DNA from: CAYJUM01 sp964478915
Lineage (GTDB): Bacteria > Nitrospirota > Nitrospiria > Nitrospirales > Nitrospiraceae
NCBI GenBank assembly: GCA_964478915.1
Contig: CAYZKG010000115.1
Span: forward strand, 1 to 8,862
Direction: 5' to 3'
Length of the DNA: 8,862 nt
In this document: positions 1 through 4,509 of the stretch, one piece after another
Layout: every line of letters starts with the position of its first letter
Numbering within the stretch: position 1 is the first letter of the stretch
The notes under the pieces: model-generated
What the model saw: the letters and a program-made list of their open reading frames with translations, nothing else
Databases searched by the model: none
Told to the model about the DNA's origin: nothing
Position numbers and translations under genes: made by a program

Positions 1-51
1 CCTCCGAATGCGACGCTCACCTTTGAGGTCGAGTTGCTCGGTCTCCGGTAG
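1..51 (+). CDS. C-terminal end of FKBP-type peptidyl-prolyl cis-trans isomerase (partial)
   Basis: Reading frame 1 from the first base encodes PPNATLTFEVELLGLR and stops at TAG 49-51. The pattern (I)PPNATL.F.VELL is the usual last beta-strand of FKBP-type prolyl isomerases, which catalyse cis-trans isomerisation of Xaa-Pro bonds during protein folding. Only the last 16 codons are in the window, so the rest of the domain, any signal peptide and the active-site residues cannot be seen. It lies upstream of gcvT in the same direction with no visible terminator between them, so both are probably in one transcript. The short length limits certainty, but the motif is distinctive. It also shows that the ATG at position 8, in another frame, is not a start codon. 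Confidence 0.75.
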   Translation, partial: PPNATLTFEVELLGLR

Positions 52-79
52 CCGATACCCTTCCAGATATAGCGAATCC

Positions 80-1231
80 TTGAGTCTCAGCCCTCCTACC
101 AACCCCATTCTGAAGCGAACCCCCTTGTTCGAGGCACACGCGGCGCTCGGGGCCAAACTCGTCGACTTTGCCGGCTGGGAGATGCCGATCCAGTACTCGG
201 GCGTGGTGGACGAATATCACACCGTCCGGCAGGCTGCCGGCCTCTTCGATGTCAGCCACATGGGGCGGGTGCTGGTGCAGGGGGAAGGCGCGCTCCCGTT
301 TCTCCAGCGCGTGACGACCAATAACGTGGCCAAGCTTGCCGTGGGGGAATCGCACTATTCCATGGCGTGCAATCCCCAGGGCGGCATCAAGGACGATATC
401 TTCGTCTACCGCGTAGGTCCCGATGAATTCTATCTGTGCGTCAATGCCTCGAATCGCGAGAAAATCGTCGCCTGGCTGCAGGCGCAGAAGGACGACGAAC
501 GTCTCACGATCCGGGACCGCTCCGAGGACGTGGCGCAACTGGCGCTGCAGGGCCCGGCCGCTCGGCCGATCCTCGGCCATCTCGGCCTGCCGGAGCTCGA
601 TGCCCTCGAACCCCGACAATGCGTGGCCGTCTCGCTGTTCGGCAGCCGGTCGTTCGTCTCTCGCACGGGATATACCGGCGAATTGGGCTATGAGCTGTAT
701 GCGCCGTCGGAGCATGCAGGCCGGCTCTGGGACCTGCTGCTGTCGAAAGGTCACGCGACCGGACTGAAGCCGGCTGGCCTCGGGGCACGGGACCTCCTCC
801 GGCTGGAAATGGGCTACCTGCTGTACGGGAACGACATCAGTGAGGAGACGACGCCGCTGGAAGCCAGCGCGCAGTGGGTGGTGGATTTCGACAAGGGCCC
901 GTTCATCGGCCGCGACGCATTGGCACGGCAACGCGAGACGGGCGTGACGCGCTGCCTGGTGGCTTTTGAGCTCTTGGAGAAAGCGGTACCGCGCCACGGG
1001 TTCAAGATTCTGCCGAACAACACCGGGACCGACTCCCCGGGGCAGCCCATCGGGGAAGTGACCAGCGGTAATCTCTCGCCGATCCTGCAAAAAGGAATCG
1101 GGCTGGGCTACGTGCCGCCGACCGTTTCGGCGGCCGGCTCCTCCATTGCCGTGGAGATTCGCGGACGTCTGGTTCCAGCAGTAGTGGTCAAACCGCCGTT
1201 CTATCGGCGCAATAAACACCGTGAGGCGTGA
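80..1231 (+). CDS. gcvT: Aminomethyltransferase (glycine cleavage system T protein)
   Basis: T protein transfers the methylene group from the aminomethyl-lipoyl H protein to tetrahydrofolate, releasing ammonia; it is the cytoplasmic folate-dependent step of glycine cleavage. The sequence shows the family signature DFAGWEMPIQY (residues 29-39 from the TTG start), VSHMG shortly after, GGIKDDIFVY (about 101-110, including the conserved Asp of the folate site), RTGYTGELGYEL (195-206), DLLRLEMGYLLYG (from 238) and the C-terminal barrel GEVTSGNL (from 325). The length is 383 aa against about 360-375 for the family, so it is complete. The start is unclear. The frame opens at ATG 8, but that lies inside the upstream FKBP gene; homology begins at KRTPLFEAH (codons from 113). 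TTG at 80 is the only common start codon between the FKBP stop and the conserved region; CTG 110 is an alternative. No clear Shine-Dalgarno precedes either. The last codons overlap the Nudix gene by GTGA. Other glycine-cleavage genes (gcvH, gcvP) are not in the window. Confidence 0.95.
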   Translation: MSLSPPTNPILKRTPLFEAHAALGAKLVDFAGWEMPIQYSGVVDEYHTVRQAAGLFDVSHMGRVLVQGEGALPFLQRVTTNNVAKLAVGESHYSMACNPQGGIKDDIFVYRVGPDEFYLCVNASNREKIVAWLQAQKDDERLTIRDRSEDVAQLALQGPAARPILGHLGLPELDALEPRQCVAVSLFGSRSFVSRTGYTGELGYELYAPSEHAGRLWDLLLSKGHATGLKPAGLGARDLLRLEMGYLLYGNDISEETTPLEASAQWVVDFDKGPFIGRDALARQRETGVTRCLVAFELLEKAVPRHGFKILPNNTGTDSPGQPIGEVTSGNLSPILQKGIGLGYVPPTVSAAGSSIAVEIRGRLVPAVVVKPPFYRRNKHREA

Positions 1232-1743
1232 GGGTGGTTATTTACAAGGGCCGGATCGTGGAGCTGAATGTCGAGACCGTCACGTTACCCAATGGCGCCA
1301 CGGCCGAGCTGGAGGTGATTCACCATCCGGGCGCGGCGGCGGTGGTGCCGCTCAAGGATGACGGGACCGTCGTGTTGATCCGGCAATACCGCCATGCGAT
1401 CGGCGGCTATATCTACGAGATTCCGGCTGGAAAGCTCCGTCCCGGAGAGGATCCCCGGGACTGCGCCGCCCGTGAGCTGGAAGAAGAGATCGGCTATCGT
1501 GCCTCCTCGCTGGAACTGCTGATCAGTTTCTTCACCACGCCGGGGTTTACAGACGAGGTGATTCATATGTACATCGGGACCGGGCTGACTCCCGGGACCC
1601 AGAACCTCGGCGATGACGAAGTCCTGGAACTGCTCGAAATCCCGCTCGAGAAAACCATCGCGCTGATCCGGGATGGCACCATCCGCGACGCGAAGACCAT
1701 CGTCGGGCTCCAGATGGTCTATTTGAAGCGACGCCGCCCGTAA
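1228..1743 (+). CDS. Nudix hydrolase, ADP-ribose pyrophosphatase type
   Basis: This cytoplasmic hydrolase of about 171 aa is predicted to split nucleoside-diphosphate sugars such as ADP-ribose into AMP and a sugar phosphate. The Nudix box G-x5-E-x7-R-E-U-x-E-E-x-G-U is complete at residues 68-90 (GKLRPGE ... RELEEEIGY), which binds the catalytic metals. The preceding YIYEIPAGK and the N-terminal YKGRIVELNVETVTLPNG are typical of the ADP-ribose pyrophosphatase (NudF/YffH-like) subgroup rather than MutT. The start is GTG 1228, whose bases overlap the gcvT stop (GTGA), so translation is probably coupled; a GAGG at 1223-1226 is too close to act as a normal ribosome site. The exact substrate cannot be read from sequence. 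It ends just before a long gap. Confidence 0.93.
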   Translation: MRVVIYKGRIVELNVETVTLPNGATAELEVIHHPGAAAVVPLKDDGTVVLIRQYRHAIGGYIYEIPAGKLRPGEDPRDCAARELEEEIGYRASSLELLISFFTTPGFTDEVIHMYIGTGLTPGTQNLGDDEVLELLEIPLEKTIALIRDGTIRDAKTIVGLQMVYLKRRRP

Positions 1744-1810
1744 GTTTCCCTGCCTCAGTCCCTCCCGAACCCCCATACCTTGGATGTGGACCGATCAGCC
1801 TCACAAGACC

Positions 1811-1838
1811 TCTCAAGTCCTTGGAATTGAGGAATTTT
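1811..1838 (+). terminator. Possible Rho-independent terminator after the gcvT-Nudix operon
   Basis: CTCAA (1812-1816) pairs with TTGAG (1827-1831), and inside it TCC (1818-1820) pairs with GGA (1823-1825), with one G/A mismatch and a very short loop. The stem is followed by GAATTTT, a short T tract. A competing hairpin, TGAGGAA against TTTTCTCA (1828-1842), overlaps it. It is 68 bases past the Nudix stop. The stem is AT-rich and the T run is short, so this is a weak call. Confidence 0.35.
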
Positions 1839-1862
1839 CTCAGCCTAAAAATTGAGCAGTTT

Positions 1863-1880
1863 GCTCTGACGCGCCAGAGC
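1863..1880. repeat. Inverted repeat GCTCTG-N6-CAGAGC
   Basis: A perfect 6-bp stem, GCTCTG (1863-1868) and CAGAGC (1875-1880), encloses ACGCGC. The right arm can instead pair with the next bases, AGAGCGCTCT (1876-1885), giving two mutually exclusive structures. It sits between the AT-rich stretch and the DnaA-box-like cluster. It has no T run, so a terminator is unlikely; a protein-binding site is possible. Confidence 0.4.
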
Positions 1881-1897
1881 GCTCTCCCACCCGGAGT

Positions 1898-1943
1898 TCA
1901 TTCACAAGGTTGTACACAGTTCTTCCACACTTTTTGTGGACAA
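1898..1943. promoter_or_regulatory. Cluster of four DnaA-box-like 9-mers (candidate oriC or DnaA-binding region)
   Basis: Compared with the DnaA box TTATNCACA, the sequence has TCATTCACA (1898-1906, one mismatch), TTGTACACA (1910-1918, one mismatch), TCTTCCACA (1921-1929, two mismatches) and, on the minus strand, TTGTCCACA (1935-1943, one mismatch; a known box variant in high-GC bacteria). The first three are on the same strand with 11-12-base spacing, about one helical turn. The last two also form the inverted repeat TCCACA/TGTGGA (1924-1940). A roughly 63% AT stretch (1821-1866) lies just upstream, as an unwinding element would in an origin. No dnaA, dnaN, gyrB or rpmH is in the window. Chance, or DnaA-controlled transcription of the downstream gene, are alternatives. 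Confidence 0.4.
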
Positions 1944-2141
1944 AAATGCACGAGTCCGAAGCGGCCGAGTTGGTCCTCATGCGATGAGTCGCAAGGATTC
2001 GCGATCGGCTCCTGACGAACGCTTGCCGGTAGCCGCTTTGATCGCGGGTGAGCGCTCAGAAGCAGGCCAGTCTTCCGGAATCGGAGCGGTCAGTCGCGAA
2101 ACACTGTGATGGCGCGTTGGGAACCGGTGTGCCACTCACAA

Positions 2142-2157
2142 TGACCAGTCGCGGTCA
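2142..2157. repeat. Inverted repeat TGACC-N6-GGTCA with repeated CAGTCGCG
   Basis: TGACC (2142-2146) and GGTCA (2153-2157) form a perfect 5-bp inverted repeat around AGTCGC. The 8-mer CAGTCGCG across it (2146-2153) occurs once more at 2091-2098. Both lie upstream of the response-regulator gene and could be operator half-sites; this is pattern only. Confidence 0.3.
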
Positions 2158-2181
2158 GGAGAAAGTCATTCCGACTCGCTG

Positions 2182-2211
2182 CTGAAAAAACGAGATGACA
2201 TGGAGTACACT
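2182..2211 (+). promoter_or_regulatory. Weak sigma70-like promoter for the response regulator
   Basis: CTGAAA (2182-2187) and TACACT (2206-2211) are separated by 18 bases and match 4/6 and 4/6 of the sigma70 consensus. Transcription would start at about 2218, leaving only a few bases before ATG 2222. Confidence 0.35.
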
Positions 2212-2221
2212 ACGGTGGTCT

Positions 2222-2629
2222 ATGACAATTCGACAAAACTCGGCAACGAATTCTCGGGACGAGACAATTTTAGTCGTGGACGATGACCCGACGGTCCGCC
2301 ACGTCGTGGCCCTCAGTTTGCAATCGTACGGATACCACATCTTGGAAGCGTCAAGCGGCGAGGAAGCGCTCGATGTGAGCCGTCGTCACGACGGCCGCAT
2401 CGAGCTCCTGGTGACGGACGTCGTGATGCCCGGCATGAATGGCCTGGAGTTGGCGCGACAATTCATGGACATGCGGCCTGAGGTTCGGGTGATCGTCATG
2501 TCCGGGATCGTGGACAATACCATCATTCTGAACAGTACGTTGAAGCCCACCACCCCGTTTTTCCATAAGCCCTTCTCGATGGACGAGTTGGCAATCAAGG
2601 TCCGCGAGATCTTGGACCGCGAAAGCTGA
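2222..2629 (+). CDS. Stand-alone CheY-like response-regulator receiver protein
   Basis: This cytoplasmic protein is one receiver domain and no output domain. From ATG 2222 (135 aa) the acidic pocket is in ILVVDDDP (Asp20-22), the phospho-acceptor Asp66 in LLVTDVVMPGMNG, the switch Ser94 in VIVMSG and the invariant Lys116 in FFHKPFS, so phosphorylation should be possible. The segment between Ser94 and Lys116 (SGIVDN ... PTTPFFHKPF) resembles receivers usually found at the C-terminus of hybrid sensor kinases (SGY-D ... FLQKPF), so the partner may be a separate hybrid or orphan kinase; none is encoded here. ATG 2195 would add nine residues (MTWSTLRWS) that have no counterpart in receivers; ATG 2222 has GGTGG 3 bases upstream and follows a possible promoter that overlaps the longer start. 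The output cannot be predicted. Confidence 0.9.
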   Translation: MTIRQNSATNSRDETILVVDDDPTVRHVVALSLQSYGYHILEASSGEEALDVSRRHDGRIELLVTDVVMPGMNGLELARQFMDMRPEVRVIVMSGIVDNTIILNSTLKPTTPFFHKPFSMDELAIKVREILDRES

Positions 2630-2630
2630 G

Positions 2631-2670
2631 GTCGGCCGGTTCGCTGCTGCGCTCACCGGCTCCCGCCGAC
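2631..2670 (+). terminator. GC-rich hairpin just after the response-regulator stop
   Basis: GCCGGT (2635-2640) pairs with ACCGGC (2655-2660) across a 14-base loop, and the outer GTCG (2631-2634) can pair with CGAC (2667-2670) around a bulge. It begins 1 base after the stop codon. There is no T run, so if it ends transcription it does so inefficiently or with Rho. Confidence 0.3.
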
Positions 2671-2713
2671 AGCCTGAGCAAGAAGCTTGCCAATTACGCG
2701 ACAGGACGTGTGG

Positions 2714-2743
2714 CTGGATTGCGACGGGGAAGAGCGGTATCAT
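2714..2743 (+). promoter_or_regulatory. Possible -10 element upstream of the small Cys/Pro-rich gene
   Basis: TATCAT at 2738-2743 matches the -10 consensus 5/6 and equals the -10 of the decarboxylase operon. The -35 region (TGGATT at 2715-2720, 17 bases upstream) matches poorly. A transcript from here would have a leader of about 70 bases. Confidence 0.25.
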
Positions 2744-2818
2744 GGACCCTCTCGCCGGCCCACGGCCCGTTGATCCGCACTCTCGGCGCCAGCCCAGCGG
2801 GTCAACCAGGAGGCAGTC

Positions 2819-3220
2819 ATGCTTGATGCGATGGTATTCGCGGCGGCGGTTTGGGTCTGTCCGGGGAACGTCTTTTCGGACGAGCCCCGTGAAGGGTGCA
2901 AGCCCTTTCATGAGACACACGGTTCGTTCAGCACCATCCCGGAAGCCCCCGGTCTCAGCGCGCCGGAGCCGCCCCCGTCGGCGCCAGCCCAGCCTTCCCC
3001 GCCTCCAGCGACCACCATCATCATTGAGGAGAAGGCCGAGCGCCCAATGGCGTCGCCTGAGCAGTGCGCGCTGTACGATGAATGGATGCGGCTGAGCTTG
3101 AAGCAGGACGCGACGACCGGCATGCATGACCTCACGACCCAAGAGATGGAGCGCTGGAGCGTCCTCAGGCAAATGTTCTCCGTCACGTCCTCCCCGCCCG
3201 TGTGTCCCCCGAACCGGTAA
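2819..3220 (+). CDS. Hypothetical Cys- and Pro-rich small protein
   Basis: I do not recognise a named family. The start is well supported: a perfect AGGAGG (2808-2813) lies 5 bases before ATG 2819, giving 133 aa. The N-terminus has a short hydrophobic run (MVFAAAVWVC, residues 5-14) and then VCPGNVFSDEPREGCKPF (13-30), a two-Cys unit resembling the DUF4124-like pattern C-x-G-x-(V/Y)-x-(S/T)-(D/N)-x-P-x(2)-G-C. Residues about 40-66 are a Pro/Ala/Ser-rich linker, and 66-125 look helical and charged, with two more Cys (Cys82 and one near the end, in SPPVCPPN). The even number of Cys and the linker suggest an exported or envelope protein with disulfides, although the hydrophobic run is short for a signal peptide. 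The GC-rich third codon positions fit a real gene. Convergent with msrA. Confidence 0.7.
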   Translation: MLDAMVFAAAVWVCPGNVFSDEPREGCKPFHETHGSFSTIPEAPGLSAPEPPPSAPAQPSPPPATTIIIEEKAERPMASPEQCALYDEWMRLSLKQDATTGMHDLTTQEMERWSVLRQMFSVTSSPPVCPPNR

Positions 3221-3254
3221 ACCCCGGCCGGCTCACCGACTCGCCGGCACGCAC

Positions 3255-3307
3255 CGGGTACCCGCCTGGCGGGTGGATGGCGCTCGGGTACCCGTTTCGG
3301 AACGGGT
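3255..3307. terminator. Tandem hairpins with duplicated CGGGTACCCG between convergent genes
   Basis: The 90-base gap between the two stop codons holds two perfect inverted repeats: ACCCGCC-T-GGCGGGT (3260-3274) and ACCCGTT-TCGG-AACGGGT (3290-3307). Each is entered through the same palindromic 10-mer CGGGTACCCG (3255-3264 and 3285-3294), exactly 30 bases apart. The hairpins read the same on both strands, so they could end transcription of both the small Cys/Pro-rich gene and msrA. The second hairpin starts 3 bases after the msrA stop. Neither is followed by a T run. The GGGT before each stem could pair with the ACCC arm instead, giving alternative folds. Confidence 0.55.
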
Positions 3308-3310
3308 GAT

Positions 3311-3937
3311 TCATCGCGCCGTGCGCCCCCAGATCTCTTCTAGCCGCTGTGCCCTCCCGCAGTTGTACTTGTAAAACTTATAGCGAATGGGGTTCTTCTG
3401 ATAGAAGTTTTGGTGGTAATCCTCGGCGGGATAGAACTCCGAGGCCGGCACGATCTCGGTGACAATCGCTTCCTTGAACGGCTTCGATGTCTCAAGGGCT
3501 TTCTTGGCTTCCTCCGCTAACCGTTTCTGGGTCTCGTCGTGGTAGAAAATCGCTGAGCGATACTGCGTACCTTTGTCGCAGAACTGCCGGGCCGGCGTGG
3601 TCGGATCAATGTTATGCCAGAAGACCTCCAGCAACCTGGCATAGCCGACCTTGGCGGGATCGTACAGGACCTCCACCGACTCGGCGTGCCCGGTGGTCCC
3701 GGCAGACACGTCCTCGTACGTCGGGTTGGTCTTCTGGCCGCCGGTGTATCCCGAGGTGGTGGACACCACTCCTTCGACCTTGTCCAACGCTTCCTCCATG
3801 CACCAGAAGCAGCCGCCCGCGAATGTCGCCTTGGCCAAGCCCTGGGTTGTGCCGCCCGACTCCGGCTCCTTGGCCGAACTGCCCGCCGCGAGTCCCGCAA
3901 TGAGCAGTGCCCCAAGGATGAATCTCATGGTCACCAT
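3311..3937 (-). CDS. msrA: Exported peptide methionine-S-sulfoxide reductase
   Basis: MsrA reduces the S-diastereomer of methionine sulfoxide in proteins back to methionine. The family signature GGCFWCMEE lies at residues 41-49, with catalytic Cys43; further family features are GYTGG, the GHAESVEV region, FFHNIDPT-like FWHNIDPT and GTQYRSAIF. Cys193 in the C-terminal KYNCGR is the likely resolving residue. The start at 3937 is chosen because AAGGAG (3945-3950 on the plus strand as CTCCTT) lies 7 bases upstream; the frame opens further upstream at 3979, but that would bury the signal peptide. From 3937 the protein is 208 aa with a Sec signal peptide (MVTMRF, hydrophobic 6-19, likely cut after GSSA, residue 22), so it probably repairs periplasmic or surface proteins. 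No msrB is in the window. Divergent from the lipoprotein gene and convergent with the small Cys/Pro-rich gene. Confidence 0.95.
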   Translation of the reverse strand: MVTMRFILGALLIAGLAAGSSAKEPESGGTTQGLAKATFAGGCFWCMEEALDKVEGVVSTTSGYTGGQKTNPTYEDVSAGTTGHAESVEVLYDPAKVGYARLLEVFWHNIDPTTPARQFCDKGTQYRSAIFYHDETQKRLAEEAKKALETSKPFKEAIVTEIVPASEFYPAEDYHQNFYQKNPIRYKFYKYNCGRAQRLEEIWGRTAR

Positions 3938-3989
3938 GGGTTGTCTCCTTGCTTGAAATTCATGCCTGCCGCCCCCCACTCTTCTAGCA

Positions 3990-4018
3990 CAGACAGAATA
4001 CGATGGAAATGATAGAAT
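3990..4018 (+). promoter_or_regulatory. Promoter for the lipoprotein gene, predicting a leaderless mRNA
   Basis: CAGACA (3990-3995) and TAGAAT (4013-4018) are 17 bases apart and match the sigma70 consensus 4/6 and 5/6. The expected start of transcription, about 4025-4026, is at or next to ATG 4027. On the minus strand an overlapping TATCAT (complement of 4009-4014) could be an msrA -10, but its -35 is poor. Confidence 0.45.
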
Positions 4019-4026
4019 GCCGGCCT

Positions 4027-4509
4027 ATGGGAAAGGTGCTTCCCAGTCTGCTGCTAATGGCCGCGCTCGCGGGCTGCGCCGCCTTTGGCAATGAGAAATT
4101 GAGCGACCAGACCTTGCTCGCCCAGATCAAGGTCGGCGAGACCACCAAGGAGCAAGTGCAGGCCCTGCTTGGAGAGCCCACGAAGCGCGTGACCACGCGC
4201 CTCTCGGGCTTTACCTATGAATGGTGGCATTACACCCACGCCGCCTCCACGATCAATCCGCTCGAATACCTCTTCCTCGTGGGGATATTCTTCAATGGCT
4301 TCGGGATGCCGGACACGAGACGCGAGCTCACCGTCTTCTTCGATCCCGATGGCATCGTCACCAACCTCGCCCAACAGACCACCTCCTATGACATGGGTAC
4401 GCCGTTTACCCCCATGAGGGTGACCAGTTCGGCGGTGACCACCCTGAGCCTGGCTGGTCGGGCCGGCGAGCCGCTTCGCTTCGAAGACATGATGGAGACG
4501 TGGTATTAA
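4027..4509 (+). CDS. Lipoprotein with SmpA/OmlA (BamE-like) domain
   Basis: From ATG 4027 (160 aa) the protein begins with a lipoprotein signal peptide: MGK, a hydrophobic core (residues 4-15) and the lipobox LAGC with Cys17 as the lipidation site. The mature part has LLAQIKVGETTKEQVQALLGEPTKR (about 33-57 overall), the helix-turn pattern K-x-G-x-T-x(2)-(E/Q)-V-x(2)-(L)-LG-x-P of the SmpA/OmlA fold, then a sheet part with aromatic residues (YEWWHYTH) and VFFDPDGIV. In BamE this fold helps assemble outer-membrane proteins, but many small lipoproteins share it; at 160 aa this is longer than E. coli BamE (113 aa), so I do not assign the symbol. Longer starts at 4003 and 4009 would put residues before the signal peptide. 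No ribosome site precedes 4027, in line with a leaderless transcript. The stop overlaps that of the next, convergent gene. Confidence 0.85.
   Translation: MGKVLPSLLLMAALAGCAAFGNEKLSDQTLLAQIKVGETTKEQVQALLGEPTKRVTTRLSGFTYEWWHYTHAASTINPLEYLFLVGIFFNGFGMPDTRRELTVFFDPDGIVTNLAQQTTSYDMGTPFTPMRVTSSAVTTLSLAGRAGEPLRFEDMMETWY

Larger units (their letters stand above)
1744..2221. other. 478-base intergenic region
   Basis: I find no gene here. In order it holds a terminator-like hairpin (1811-1838), an AT-rich stretch (about 1821-1866), a GCTCTG/CAGAGC inverted repeat (1863-1880), four DnaA-box-like 9-mers (1898-1943), small inverted repeats (1981-1992, 2142-2157), two copies of CAGTCGCG 55 bases apart, and a weak promoter before the response regulator. 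The open frame from TTG 1821 (64 codons) has no ribosome site and no recognisable protein features. Confidence 0.7.

Noticed and set aside
17..1219. 400-codon open frame on the minus strand
   Set aside because: Antisense shadow of gcvT; the plus frame carries all T-protein motifs.
1946..1987. 13-codon frame (ATG 1946) just after the DnaA-box-like cluster, considered as a leader peptide
   Set aside because: No ribosome site, no attenuator structure after it and no regulated biosynthetic gene downstream.
1821..2015. 64-codon frame beginning TTG in the long gap
   Set aside because: No ribosome site, no domain, and it runs through the DnaA-box-like cluster and inverted repeats, so non-coding function fits better.
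2351..3172. 273-codon open frame on the minus strand
   Set aside because: It overlaps the receiver gene and the small Cys/Pro-rich gene, both with better evidence. The product is Arg-rich and low-complexity, with no ribosome site seen.
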